Below, one piece after another: positions 45,401-55,223 of a stretch of DNA of 64,000 bases. This DNA is from CALJFL01 sp047633055. GTDB taxonomy: Bacteria; Pseudomonadota; Gammaproteobacteria; Pseudomonadales; Halieaceae. The DNA is taken from the NCBI GenBank assembly GCA_047633055.1, contig JBLIEI010000005.1:1-64000 (forward strand). The letters run 5' to 3'. The notes under the pieces were generated by a model. It worked only from the letters and a program-made list of their open reading frames with translations. It was not told the origin of the DNA and made no database searches. The translations under genes and the position numbers were made by a program. Position 1 is the stretch's first letter. Every line of letters begins with the position of its first letter.

Positions 45401-45712
45401 GTGAGACTTGTTTACACCCACCCGAACAGCATTGTGGTCGCCCAAGCCCGCAATACACTGCAAATGGCCGAAATCGAGTGCACCTTGAGAAATGAATACG
45501 CCGCTGGCGCGCTCGGTGAGCTCGCCCCCATAGACACCTGGCCCGAACTGTGGGTCGTCAGAGATAGAGATTTTGACCGGGCCACCAGCGCTCTCAATCG
45601 ATCTCGAGAAGAACTACAGGAGGACGACTGGCCATGCGATGCTTGCGGTCATGAGAGCCCTGCCAGCTTTGAGTTTTGCTGGCACTGCGCTAAAGAACGA
45701 AAAGTTACTTAA
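45401..45712 (+). CDS. DUF2007 domain protein with zinc ribbon
   Basis: A 103-residue protein. The conserved DUF2007 segment VRLVYTHPNSIVVAQARNTL begins at a GTG at 45401. An upstream ATG (45365) would add 12 residues. AAGGA lies about 13 bases upstream, which is a loose spacing. Then ELAPIDTWPELWVVRDRDFD completes the signal-transducing PII-like fold, and the C terminus carries a CDACG/CWHCAKE rubredoxin-like zinc knuckle (two CxxC pairs). Function unknown; the zinc ribbon may bind a protein or nucleic-acid partner. Confidence 0.82.
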   Translation: MRLVYTHPNSIVVAQARNTLQMAEIECTLRNEYAAGALGELAPIDTWPELWVVRDRDFDRATSALNRSREELQEDDWPCDACGHESPASFEFCWHCAKERKVT

Positions 45713-45767
45713 TCTGGCCTCATAAACCTGTTATTTTGTCGCGTTCTTTACTTGCAGGAGCACAGCT

Positions 45768-46946
45768 ATGACCAGCAGTTTTTTTCCTCCAAAGCGCACC
45801 CTCATGGGGCCAGGCCCCTCAGACGTCTCACCCCGAGTATTGGGCGCCCTCTCACGGCCGACGATTGGCCATTTGGATCCGCTCTTTGTACAGCTCATGG
45901 ACGAGATAAAGGAGCTTCTGCAGTACGCATTTCAAACCAGCAACGAACTCACACTCCCCGTCTCTGCACCAGGGTCTGCCGGCATGGAGGCCTGCTTCGT
46001 CAACCTTATTTCGCCTGGTGATACCGTGATAGTTTGCCAAAATGGCGTCTTCGGTGGACGGATGAAAGAAAACGTTGAGCGCTGTGGTGCTACCGCCGTG
46101 ATGGTTCAAGATTCCTGGGGAGCACCGGTCGACCCGCAGAAGGTCATTGCTGCGTTCGAAGCCAACCCCGACGCCTCCACCTTATCCTTTGTCCACGCGG
46201 AAACTTCAACCGGCGCTTTTAGCGATGTTAAAACTCTGTGCGCAATCGCCAGCGAGTACAGCGCACTGTCCATTGTTGATACAGTGACCTCCCTCGCCGG
46301 TATCGCACTTAAAGTTGATGAATGGGGCGCGGACGCCGTTTACTCTGGCACCCAGAAATGCCTCTCGTGTGTACCGGGCTTATCCCCGGTAACATTTAGC
46401 CCGAGAGCGGTTGAACGGATTCAGAACCGCAGCACCAAAGTGCAAAGCTGGTTTTTGGATATGCAACTGATTATGGGATATTGGGGCGGCAGCACTAAGC
46501 GGGCCTATCACCACACTGCCCCGGTCAACGCTATGTATGCACTGCATGAATCTCTGGTGATGCTGCAAGATGAAGGCCTTGAAGCTGCCCACGCCAGACA
46601 CCGGCGCAATCATCTGGCGCTGGTCGCGGGGCTTGAGGCTATGGGGTTGGCAATGGCCGTTGAAACAGCATACCGGCTGCCACAGCTGAACTCGGTGCTA
46701 ATTCCTGAGGGTATCGACGACGCCGCAGCCAGGGCGAGCTTGCTGAATGAATACAACCTTGAAATTGGCGCTGGCCTAGGTGCCCTTGCCGGAAAAACGT
46801 GGCGGATCGGTCTGATGGGGACTGCCAGCAGCGAAAGCAATGTTCGTCTATGCTTGACCGCGCTAGAATCTGTGTTGAATCGTCAGGGCGCAAACATCGC
46901 TACAGGCGCCGGCCTAGCCGCCGCCGAACAATTGTTCGGTCGTTGA
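45768..46946 (+). CDS. Alanine-glyoxylate aminotransferase family protein
   Basis: A 392-residue class V PLP aminotransferase. The N terminus LMGPGPSDVSPRVLGALS and GHLDPLF are hallmarks of serine-pyruvate/alanine-glyoxylate aminotransferases. The Schiff-base lysine is K197 in YSGTQKCLSCVPG. It would transfer an amino group to glyoxylate or pyruvate, so a role in glyoxylate or serine metabolism is likely. A CAGGAG ribosome binding site precedes the ATG. Its 3' end overlaps the convergent YdjM-like gene by 33 bases. Confidence 0.92.
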   Translation: MTSSFFPPKRTLMGPGPSDVSPRVLGALSRPTIGHLDPLFVQLMDEIKELLQYAFQTSNELTLPVSAPGSAGMEACFVNLISPGDTVIVCQNGVFGGRMKENVERCGATAVMVQDSWGAPVDPQKVIAAFEANPDASTLSFVHAETSTGAFSDVKTLCAIASEYSALSIVDTVTSLAGIALKVDEWGADAVYSGTQKCLSCVPGLSPVTFSPRAVERIQNRSTKVQSWFLDMQLIMGYWGGSTKRAYHHTAPVNAMYALHESLVMLQDEGLEAAHARHRRNHLALVAGLEAMGLAMAVETAYRLPQLNSVLIPEGIDDAAARASLLNEYNLEIGAGLGALAGKTWRIGLMGTASSESNVRLCLTALESVLNRQGANIATGAGLAAAEQLFGR

Positions 46947-47951
46947 ACCGCCCTCCCCTTTGATCATTTGCCATAGAACCGTCACAGCCTCGTCGCGAGC
47001 ATCGCGGTGGGCTTGGTATCTGGCGTGTTCGGTAGGGGAAGCCTCAGGTCGCAATTCAATACTCCAAAGCGCCTTGACCTCGTTCGGCAGCATAGAATAA
47101 CGGATATCGATAACACGATAGGAGTTTTGAGGATCCCGCGCGACATAACCGTTACTGAACCAACGAAAGCGTTCAATGTCTCTGGCCTGCTGTGAGTCCA
47201 TGTCCAGCCAAGGTAAATCTCTTGCAATATCTAACTTCTCAACCGAATCGCCAGCGTAAATAGTCGACGAAAGACCAGCGCGTACCGCATCAACATAATA
47301 GCGATCACTGGTTTCGTAGATGACTTTCCAAATCAGAATATTGGCGAAGCTCGGCTTGGCCTCCAGCCTGATAGAAACATGGCCACGGGACAGCGCTAGC
47401 TCCTCACCTACAGCCATCGCCCGATTGCGATTCATCAGGCCCAGAGAAAGATATACGAGCACCCAGACCAGGGCGAGACGCGCCAGCAGCGGACTTTTTC
47501 TTATCGTTGCGAACAGTATTAGGGTCAGCACTGGTACCGTAATCAGCGGATCGATTACGGACACTGTATTCCACGCTATACGAACGTCACTGAATGGCCA
47601 AAACAGCATAGTCCCGTAGGTCGTGCAGGAATCAAGAACAGCGTGCGTGGCGTAACCCAGAGTGCAAAAAAGCAGACTGAATTTAAAGCTTAGTTGGCTT
47701 CTTTTGCTGATCAGGCCATGCAGCACCAAAGCGCAAATTAACCCGCCGAATGGAATAAAGACAAGTGCATGAGTAAACTGACGATGGAATTCGAGAAACA
47801 ACAGGGAATCTTCGCTGGATCGAATAAAAACATCAAGATCCGGAGCCATACCCGCTAAAAAGCCCAGTATGCCCGCACTGACAATTTTGTCCCTGGAAGT
47901 AACCGCCTGAGGTAAAGACGCGCCCAGCACTCCCTGGGTCAAAGGATCCAT
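46914..47951 (-). CDS. YdjM-like membrane-bound metal-dependent hydrolase family protein
   Basis: A 345-residue protein starting MDPLTQGVLGASLPQA, the conserved opening of PF04307 proteins. Four to five membrane helices follow, with HRQFTHALVFIPFGG (metal-ligand histidine pattern) and HAVLDSCTTYGTM. The start is set at the ATG 47949-47951; a longer frame to 47996 adds unrelated residues. E. coli YdjM is LexA-regulated; I see no SOS box here. The C-terminal 150 residues form a soluble extension of unknown function, which makes this version longer than YdjM (196 aa). Confidence 0.85.
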   Translation of the reverse strand: MDPLTQGVLGASLPQAVTSRDKIVSAGILGFLAGMAPDLDVFIRSSEDSLLFLEFHRQFTHALVFIPFGGLICALVLHGLISKRSQLSFKFSLLFCTLGYATHAVLDSCTTYGTMLFWPFSDVRIAWNTVSVIDPLITVPVLTLILFATIRKSPLLARLALVWVLVYLSLGLMNRNRAMAVGEELALSRGHVSIRLEAKPSFANILIWKVIYETSDRYYVDAVRAGLSSTIYAGDSVEKLDIARDLPWLDMDSQQARDIERFRWFSNGYVARDPQNSYRVIDIRYSMLPNEVKALWSIELRPEASPTEHARYQAHRDARDEAVTVLWQMIKGEGGSTTEQLFGGG

Positions 47952-48276
47952 CAGCCTACGCAGCGCAATGTATTTACATCTTTGTCGCACCCGCACAATG
48001 CGGGATTGAGGTCAGTTGTCCTATCTAGTTCTCTATCGCCATTCCAACCCACTAACGGCACCGCAAGAGGGCCATAGTCAATGACTTCTAACGTTGTAGT
48101 CTCTGGCATTGCCAATTTCTTCCAAGACATAATAAGCGCTGTATAAAGTACATAATTGGCAATGTTTTCGCCACTATCAACTTGATACTATTTTACAATG
48201 GACGAATGAAACTCTGGGCAGCATGACTGCCCAAAAAAATAGTCATAACGTTAATCGGACAACCCAGGAGTAACCT
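47952..48276. other. Divergent intergenic region with a GC hairpin upstream of the OmpA-family gene
   Basis: No gene is visible in these 325 bases. A hairpin TGGGCAG-CATGA-CTGCCCA (48215-48233) is followed by seven A, which makes it a leader stem on the plus strand and excludes a terminator there. The OmpA gene has an AGGAG ribosome binding site close to its ATG. Confidence 0.5.
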
Positions 48277-48918
48277 ATGCAAGTACTGAAAGCTCTAACT
48301 ATCGCAGCTGCAGCCGCGCTTACTGCCTGCACCACCAACCCCTATACAGGGGATCAGCAGGCCAGTAAGGCTGCCACTTATGGCCTAGGCGCCGCTGCAG
48401 CCTGCGCGCTGGCTGGCGCGATTGACTCAGGTAAGCACGCACGTAATGCCGCCCTGGGCTGCGGCGTTGTAGGCGCTGGGGTTGGGGCTTACATGGACGT
48501 GCAGGAAGCCAAGCTGCGGGATCAATTGACTGGCACTGGCGTGCGTGTAGTCCGTGAGGGCGACAATATCCGCCTGGTTATGCCCGGGAGCATTACTTTC
48601 CAGACAGATTCCTACAACTTACGGGATGATTTTTACCCAGTTCTCAATTCTGTCGGTATCGTATTGGCAAAGTACGCAGATACCACCATTCGCGTTTCTG
48701 GCCACACCGACAACACCGGTAGCCGAGAGTACAATCAGAGTCTTTCCGAACGGCGCGCCGACAGCGTCTCGAATTACATGGTAACCCAACAAGTAGTGCG
48801 TAAGCGCATGCTGGTGCAAGGCTTGGGGTTTGATCAACCTATTGCAGACAACGCCACAGCCGCAGGCCGATCACAAAATCGGCGGGTGGAGCTATACGTA
48901 TTACCCAAGCCCGGCTGA
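48277..48918 (+). CDS. OmpA-family outer-membrane lipoprotein
   Basis: A 213-residue lipoprotein with a signal peptide ending in the lipobox LTAC and a glycine/alanine-rich glycine-zipper helix (residues about 35-75). The C-terminal OmpA peptidoglycan-binding domain (about 95-210) contains GHTDNTGSREYNQSLSERRADS and NRRVEL. The layout resembles YiaD. It would anchor the outer membrane to peptidoglycan. Start at 48277 with AGGAG seven bases upstream. Confidence 0.93.
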   Translation: MQVLKALTIAAAAALTACTTNPYTGDQQASKAATYGLGAAAACALAGAIDSGKHARNAALGCGVVGAGVGAYMDVQEAKLRDQLTGTGVRVVREGDNIRLVMPGSITFQTDSYNLRDDFYPVLNSVGIVLAKYADTTIRVSGHTDNTGSREYNQSLSERRADSVSNYMVTQQVVRKRMLVQGLGFDQPIADNATAAGRSQNRRVELYVLPKPG

Positions 48919-49041
48919 GATAGCGCCGCTCCAAGCAGTCATCTGTGGTGAGCGCCTGGATCCTTGGTAGATGTGAATTTATTCGCACCGGGTGACGCGT
49001 TGTTGGATTGATTTGAACGAATACATTCGGCGGAGCCGGAG

Positions 49042-52000
49042 TTATTCGATATCGAAGCTGTAGTAAATGTCGATGGAGTTTTCCAGACGACTGACCACTT
49101 CTACCCACAACCGCGATTGTAGGAAAAACCGCGCTGTGAGCACGTTGATAGGCTCATAAATACCCACGCCGTAAGACAGATAAATCCGCTCTCCAACATA
49201 TCCACCGAGCGTTGCCGCGGTGTCATCAGCACTGCCAGTGGAGCCAAATTCGACATTACTGATCCCGGGTAACTTATTAAGTTCAGAAATGACACTGGAG
49301 CGGTTGACAACCGAAGTCCCCAGCGACAGGGCTAAAGCCGTCCCATCCGCACTAGGCCCGGCATCCAGGCCCCGGCCTCTGATCAGATAAGAAAGCGTCT
49401 CGGACTGGGGCAAACCCGGATCAGAGTATATTTGCAGTTCAGGCGATTCAGCGGTGCCGCGCACGGTGACTCCTACTCGAATCTGTTTCAGTGGAATATC
49501 TCTCTCTGCGCGTAGGTTGAGCTCGGGGTTGTCGGGATCGCCACTGAAAGCGACAGTACCCTGCTTTATTTTTAGGCGCTGCCCATAGGCGCGGACTTCC
49601 CCACCAGCTACCTGCAGATTCCCGAACAACTGAACGGGCTTACCCGCATCTTGCAGCAAGCGAAGATCACCGCCCAGGCGCGCTTTGAATTCCTTCGCAT
49701 TTAATTGAAAACTGTCTAGAATATTAATTTGAATATCCAGACGAGAGTTAAACGCTTGTTTTTCGTCAACAACTTCGCCGGAATAATTCACCTCAACCAC
49801 ATCGCCGGAAATACCCACCACGCCGTCCGGCAATTGATCGGGCTCCAACCTACCCTCTACCACGACAATCTCACCGCTAATGTCGAGCAGCCCTTTTCGG
49901 ACACCAATATTAAGATTTTCAGTGATTTCAGCTTCACTGGCAGGCGGCAGTAATAGGCTATGAGGTCCACCTTTTAACGTCATCTGAAGAGCCAATTCAG
50001 GTTGTAACGTCAACGCCCCCTCAAACTCAAATGCGCCACCTCCGGCGAGACCGGCACCCGATATCTGTGCATCATCTCCTGCCAGTTCAATCTCAATAGC
50101 CAAGTTATCTACCGTTGTCGGATTACCCAATACAGCCATGTGGCCATCCGCTAGCCTCGCTATACCCAGCAGCTTCGGTGACTCTCGACTGCCCTCAACC
50201 GAAAACGCGCCGTCAATAACTCCTCCAATCTCGGCTAGCGAGGGCATTAGTGGAGCAAGGGGCGCCAATTGAAATTCCCTGAAGCTAACATCACCAGACA
50301 ACTCTGCGGTGGCGTCTGCCGGCAGCACTAGATCCGCCTGAATATTCCCACCGTCGCCACGAGCGAGGCCTACGTGAATTCGCAGAGATTCACTCAACTC
50401 ATCCTGCACGAGCTTTAGATTGGCGCTATCCCAGGCGAGAGTAGCACTTGCCTCTTTGCTATAACGGCGGGTGAGCTGACCATTTTCAGAGTGTGCATCG
50501 AGCAAAAACTTCAATGGTTTCGCCGGCGACCAACTCATACCCAATTGTGCAGATATTTTTCCGCTCGCACTCATCCCGGGCAAAAATAAATTAGAGAGAA
50601 ACCCCATTCCCCCGTTCAGGTTCAGCTCAACTTCACCCGTCGACCCAATCATTAAGTCTTGCTCAGAGCACAGGCGAGTATCGCTGGTTGCCCAGCAGTG
50701 TGCGGCGATCTTCAACGTATCTGTGCCACTCGAGCTGAGCATGAGTTCACGCTCCAGCTGCCAAGAACCGAAGGGGGTGGTAACAGTAGCGGGGCTCAAA
50801 CGGCCCTGCCATTCATCCGCCAGGAATTTTCCTGCAAGTTTTAACTCACCGGTTACATCACCGCTGGTTGTCAACACAGCCTGCTGTGCCTTACGGTCAC
50901 CCCATAGCGCCAAACCGATATCTTCGATCTCATACTCAAATATTTTAGTGTCGGAGGCAGCTACTTGCACGGAGTACGACAGCATGTCATTGAGTTCGCA
51001 TTGGCCCTGCAGTGTTGAACGCGCTAACGAAACTCCCCAACCGTCAAAAGCTTCCAGTTGCCCGTCAAATTGCAGTATGTCCTGACCCTCGGATATAACA
51101 GCGAAGAGCTCTACTTTGCCATGCAGGTCACTCCGCCAGCGAGATAGTTCATCAATAGCCAGCTTTAGTTGCCCAGCACCACCGGTCTCTCGAGCGATCG
51201 CAAGATCAATGTGCGCTCCATTGACCTCAGCGACCAGCATACCACTGGTGATGAAGCGAGCCGAGGACATGCCGATATCGCCAGATATGGATGCGGGTAG
51301 CTCGTTCACCTCACCATGCAGGTCGACTTGCGCCAATTGCGCAGTCCAACTGTTATCTTCGATTCGTGCACTTAGCGACATTTGGCCGCCCACAGTCCCC
51401 GCTATGCCGCTGCTGGTATCGGGCAACTGCATACCCGAAGACTCCAAGTCCAAACTGATCGTCAACGCTTCGCGACCCAAGTTAATGTCACCGCGTATCG
51501 CCAAAAGCTCTCGGGAACGAGAATCCGACAGTGTTAGCTCGTCTACACGGATGTTCTCCCCCGTGCGCTGGGCAGTGATCAGCAACTGAGTATCGGCATA
51601 GCCCAGGCCCGTTAACGTCGAATACAATTGCAGCGATTGCTCACTCAGGTTGCCCGATGAACTCACCTGCAGCGGCGATAGTAACTCTATCTCTGGCAAC
51701 CATTCGGGTAAATCAGGAAGCACTTTGGGCAACAGCCCCCCTGTCCCGTGTTTTGCCAGCGACGCCGAATACGCCAAAGACGGATCCAGGGTCGCGATAG
51801 CGCCATCGAACTCGATACCCAGGTCGTCGGTGGAAACCCCCTGGACTAGCAGCTCCCGCAGATCGCCACCCAACTGCAACTCGAAGCTGCGATTATGTAG
51901 ATATCGCCAGATCGACGGTTCAGCGATTTGAACATCAACCATGGACGTTAGTGGCCAATCCTCGCTCGTACTGACCTGACCCTGGATATTCGCCGTTCCC

Positions 52001-52746
52001 AGCGCTGCACTGTGTAGCACGCCGCGCTTGATACGTAGCTGCTGCAGCAGCCATGAACCAGCCAGTTCTATCCGGTCGACACGGTGAACCTGCCCCCCCA
52101 CGTCAAACTGAGTATCCATTAAGTTCGCTTGCACAAGACGCAAATCGAACGGGAGCCGAAGTTCCGGCAAAATCATTATTGTGTCGTCAGCCTTCTTATT
52201 TTCATCGCCAGGAAGGCTTAGCAGAGATTGCTGGACGCTTAGCGAGACTATATCGATACGGGATTTGGAAACGACGAAACTGGCCTTAGCCTGTTCGCTA
52301 CGCCAGCTACCCGTAGGCCAATTCACTTCCAGTAACGCCAATTCGAACAGAAGAGACTTAACAGCAACAGGAAATTCGAATGGAGTGGCACTGCCCGAGT
52401 CACCTGAATCACTGATGGCCCCATCGACACTCGTGTCGGATATCAGCAAACCAACTTTGGCCGCGCGTAGATTTTCGAAGCAAATTTCACTGTGCCACAG
52501 GCACCTAACGTTGACCTCCGACTCCAGCTTATTCACCGTTAACTTTAGCGCCTCCATCTCAAGGTGAATGGAGGCGATCTGCAGTTCACCGAACAAGCTG
52601 CCACTGCTATATTCCACTTCAATAGGTGCTATCCTAGATAGCTGCTGCAAAATGAACTGTGTGCCGAGACCGGTAAATGGCGCCAACCCAAGCAGCAGTG
52701 CTAGCACCAGAATAGCTAGCGACAGTATTTTCAGCGTCGCCCTCAA
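49042..52746 (-). CDS. tamB: Translocation and assembly module subunit TamB
   Basis: A 1234-residue AsmA/TamB-type bridge protein. It starts with a signal anchor (about 5-27) and continues as a long beta-rich repeat structure proposed to span the periplasm and to move phospholipids or assist barrel assembly. The C-terminal TamB domain is well conserved: KRIRVGVTVRGTAESPELQI-like (here KQIRVGVTVRGTAESPELQI), SYLIRGRG, SVVNRSSVISEL, GERIYLSYGVGIYEP and a final beta-strand ending in YSFDIE. Its ATG overlaps the tamA stop by four bases, as in most proteobacteria. Confidence 0.95.
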   Translation of the reverse strand: MRATLKILSLAILVLALLLGLAPFTGLGTQFILQQLSRIAPIEVEYSSGSLFGELQIASIHLEMEALKLTVNKLESEVNVRCLWHSEICFENLRAAKVGLLISDTSVDGAISDSGDSGSATPFEFPVAVKSLLFELALLEVNWPTGSWRSEQAKASFVVSKSRIDIVSLSVQQSLLSLPGDENKKADDTIMILPELRLPFDLRLVQANLMDTQFDVGGQVHRVDRIELAGSWLLQQLRIKRGVLHSAALGTANIQGQVSTSEDWPLTSMVDVQIAEPSIWRYLHNRSFELQLGGDLRELLVQGVSTDDLGIEFDGAIATLDPSLAYSASLAKHGTGGLLPKVLPDLPEWLPEIELLSPLQVSSSGNLSEQSLQLYSTLTGLGYADTQLLITAQRTGENIRVDELTLSDSRSRELLAIRGDINLGREALTISLDLESSGMQLPDTSSGIAGTVGGQMSLSARIEDNSWTAQLAQVDLHGEVNELPASISGDIGMSSARFITSGMLVAEVNGAHIDLAIARETGGAGQLKLAIDELSRWRSDLHGKVELFAVISEGQDILQFDGQLEAFDGWGVSLARSTLQGQCELNDMLSYSVQVAASDTKIFEYEIEDIGLALWGDRKAQQAVLTTSGDVTGELKLAGKFLADEWQGRLSPATVTTPFGSWQLERELMLSSSGTDTLKIAAHCWATSDTRLCSEQDLMIGSTGEVELNLNGGMGFLSNLFLPGMSASGKISAQLGMSWSPAKPLKFLLDAHSENGQLTRRYSKEASATLAWDSANLKLVQDELSESLRIHVGLARGDGGNIQADLVLPADATAELSGDVSFREFQLAPLAPLMPSLAEIGGVIDGAFSVEGSRESPKLLGIARLADGHMAVLGNPTTVDNLAIEIELAGDDAQISGAGLAGGGAFEFEGALTLQPELALQMTLKGGPHSLLLPPASEAEITENLNIGVRKGLLDISGEIVVVEGRLEPDQLPDGVVGISGDVVEVNYSGEVVDEKQAFNSRLDIQINILDSFQLNAKEFKARLGGDLRLLQDAGKPVQLFGNLQVAGGEVRAYGQRLKIKQGTVAFSGDPDNPELNLRAERDIPLKQIRVGVTVRGTAESPELQIYSDPGLPQSETLSYLIRGRGLDAGPSADGTALALSLGTSVVNRSSVISELNKLPGISNVEFGSTGSADDTAATLGGYVGERIYLSYGVGIYEPINVLTARFFLQSRLWVEVVSRLENSIDIYYSFDIE

Positions 52747-54491
52747 AATTCTGCACCTATATTAAAGTGGAATCGCCAGTCAGGATTTTCGTCGCCGACG
52801 GGATTGGCGATTTCCACTTTTATGGCTCCCACTGGAGTAAGATAATGTACTCCGAAACCAGCACCGTAGTTAAAATCAAGTTCGCCCTCGTCGAAGGCGT
52901 CACCGGCATCCACGAACACAGCTGCACGCCATTTTTGGTTAACGATGTACTGATACTCCAAACTGGCAGTCAACAGCCGCGTACCACCAGTCACAAAAAT
53001 ACGCACCGTGCCATCGTCTTGTTCGACCGCCTGTTCATTGCCCAGCGACTGGAAGGAATAACCACGAATATTCTGCGCACCACCGGCGAAAAAATTGAGT
53101 GAAGGTGCCAGCTGATCTCTATCTTTGTCGGAGATCATCACGGCACCTAATTCGCTGCGTACGACGAGGCGCTGACGTTCAGCCAGCGGCATTACCAGCA
53201 CGTAATTCGCGGCAATCCTTAGCAGATTGACATCTGAACCGACATCTTTACTGGCACCTTCAATCGTATAGAGCTGACTAAAGCCAGAAATCGGATTTAC
53301 CAGTGGACCGCGCCGACTCTTGTGAGACAGCGAAAAACCAGGCAACACATAATCATTGTCGGCCCGAAAATCACCCACATCCCAAGACTCGTTAAGACCT
53401 CGTAACGAGTAACCATAAAACCAGTTCGCATCTTTGATTTCCCGCCTAGCCGCGACTTCCTGTTGCCGGCTATCGATGTCACCGAACTCGTTTTCTTCAA
53501 CTCGAAGCGACAGTTGCAGGGTATCATTCAGCGGGTGCGTCAGAGGAATGCTGTAAGTAAAACGACCACTGGGATTAATTGGAGAATACTGAAACCGAGT
53601 TTCCTGACGGTGTCCAAAGCGATTAATCTTTGGGGTTCGCCATGTAACCGACATTCGTTCCTCGGTATCCGTACTGAAACCAATACCGAGGTCAATGTTG
53701 TGTCGTCGCGCTGGAAACAGGTCCAGAGAAAGAGGAACCTCCAAGTCTGCGCGCTCTGTGAGCCGAGGGCGCAGAACTACACTGGAAAAATATCCAGTTT
53801 GCTGCAGAGCAGACTGAAATTTTTGCAGGCTTGCAACATCGTAAGGATCCCCTGCACGAAACGGCTGAAGAATCTCCAACTGGTCGAGATCCAGTTGTGC
53901 CGCATCGTAATCGAGCGGCCCGAAGCGATACCGTGTGCCACTGTCATATTCCAGAAGCACATCCGCTGTTCCGCCGTCAGCGTCCACTTGCACACGACTG
54001 GCGGCGATACTCCCATCAAAGTAACCTTGCCGCTGCGCCAAGTTTTGCAGCCTGGCCTTAAATTCATCATAGGTTTGGTGATTCAGAACCTCTCCGGTTC
54101 GCAGCACTGTGTCACTCACCAGTGTTTTAAAAGCTTCTTCCTCGCCTGCTGGACCCAGTATCTCGATCCGAACTTGCCGCAGCAGCACCGGTTGATTCGG
54201 CGCCACATTAACTCGCATCAGCCATGGCGATTGACTGCGATCAACGTCCAGACCTATCTCTGCGCGATAATATCCCAATGCCTGTAAACTTGAGTTAACC
54301 CTTTCGCGAGCGGAAACAATAAAGTTCAAACGCTCTTCCGGAGTTTCCGGCGGTGCACCCAGCCAGCCAGCGACATTATCACGCAGAGACCGGTCAACAC
54401 CGCTGATCGTATATTCCAGTGAGGACGCGGTTGCAGGCCACGGAAAAAAAAGCAAGCCCGCAAGGATAAGAACAGGAGGATAACTGCGCAA
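52743..54491 (-). CDS. tamA: Translocation and assembly module subunit TamA
   Basis: A 582-residue Omp85 family outer-membrane protein. The signal peptide is about residues 1-22 (LAGLLFFPWPATASS). Three POTRA domains span about 24-270 (RVNSSLQALGYYRAEIGLDV; RQGYFDGSIAASRVQVD; FQSALQQTGYFSSVVLRPRL) and a 16-strand barrel follows, with FFAGGAQNIRGYSFQ (the conserved RGY motif) and a C-terminal strand ending in Phe (RFHFNIGAEF). It works with the downstream, coupled tamB in envelope assembly. Confidence 0.95.
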   Translation of the reverse strand: MRSYPPVLILAGLLFFPWPATASSLEYTISGVDRSLRDNVAGWLGAPPETPEERLNFIVSARERVNSSLQALGYYRAEIGLDVDRSQSPWLMRVNVAPNQPVLLRQVRIEILGPAGEEEAFKTLVSDTVLRTGEVLNHQTYDEFKARLQNLAQRQGYFDGSIAASRVQVDADGGTADVLLEYDSGTRYRFGPLDYDAAQLDLDQLEILQPFRAGDPYDVASLQKFQSALQQTGYFSSVVLRPRLTERADLEVPLSLDLFPARRHNIDLGIGFSTDTEERMSVTWRTPKINRFGHRQETRFQYSPINPSGRFTYSIPLTHPLNDTLQLSLRVEENEFGDIDSRQQEVAARREIKDANWFYGYSLRGLNESWDVGDFRADNDYVLPGFSLSHKSRRGPLVNPISGFSQLYTIEGASKDVGSDVNLLRIAANYVLVMPLAERQRLVVRSELGAVMISDKDRDQLAPSLNFFAGGAQNIRGYSFQSLGNEQAVEQDDGTVRIFVTGGTRLLTASLEYQYIVNQKWRAAVFVDAGDAFDEGELDFNYGAGFGVHYLTPVGAIKVEIANPVGDENPDWRFHFNIGAEF

Positions 54492-54505
54492 GTAAATATC
54501 CGGCC

Positions 54506-55132
54506 TTAACTGATGTCCGCTCGGGCTTCACCCCAATAGTTGTAGCCGGCAAATCGCGGTGTGCTGGGCAAATACATTTGTTCCATTGTTGAAATGCCAA
54601 AGCCCCCCTGTGACAGTAATTCCGGAATCGGGCGATTGAGCTGGCAACCCCCGGCGATTTTCTGCCACCACGGGTTAATCCGGTCCTGCCATTTTTGAAC
54701 CGAGGCATCCGGAGCGCGACCGTGCTCACAAAACAGTAGGCGGCCGCCGGGCCGCAAGACTCTGACCATGCCCTGCAGAGCCGTTATCGCATCAGGAATA
54801 GTACACAGGCTGTAAGTTACGAGTACTGTGTCAACACTGTCGTCCGCCAGTGGAATTTGCTCACCAGGCAGGCCGATAAACTCAATATCCAGACCCAAGT
54901 CCTGCGCCCGACCTGCCGCCAGCGCCCAGGATTCCTCTGAGGGGTCCAGACCAATAAGGTGCTCCACCTTGTCGAGGTCGTAGTACGGTAGATTCAGGCC
55001 GGTGCCTATACCTATCTCAAGCACACGACCGGAAGCCTTTGGCACCACCTTTTCACGCTGCTTCATGATTGGCTTACTGCCGCAGGCGCAGTTTATGAAA
55101 CGTGGCACGACGTGTCGGTCGTAAAAGCCCAT
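54506..55132 (-). CDS. Class I SAM-dependent methyltransferase (UbiE/COQ5-like family)
   Basis: A 208-residue methyltransferase. SAM motif I is VLEIGIGTGLNLPYYD (about 37-52), the acidic end of strand 2 is LIGLDPSEE, and VRVLRPGGRLLFCEHGRAPD is the post-II region. The N terminus GFYDRHVVPRFINCACGSKP is shared with methyltransferases commonly annotated near phosphatidylethanolamine or arsenite families. The target is not evident. It ends 15 bases before tamA and is likely cotranscribed. Confidence 0.88.
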   Translation of the reverse strand: MGFYDRHVVPRFINCACGSKPIMKQREKVVPKASGRVLEIGIGTGLNLPYYDLDKVEHLIGLDPSEESWALAAGRAQDLGLDIEFIGLPGEQIPLADDSVDTVLVTYSLCTIPDAITALQGMVRVLRPGGRLLFCEHGRAPDASVQKWQDRINPWWQKIAGGCQLNRPIPELLSQGGFGISTMEQMYLPSTPRFAGYNYWGEARADIS

Positions 55133-55223
55133 GGCGAAATCTCCGGAGTATGTGGGTAGTATTATACCGACTTTGGCAACAGGCTATCGACCTCCTTGTG
55201 AGCGGCTTTTGGGTCCGGAAAAT

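Noticed and set aside
48215..48233. GC-rich hairpin followed by seven A
   Set aside because: It would be a terminator only if T followed on the same strand. On the minus strand the T run precedes the stem, so it is read as a leader hairpin only.
53463..54287. A 274-codon plus-strand frame inside tamA
   Set aside because: It is antisense to TamA POTRA and barrel sequence and lacks any family resemblance.
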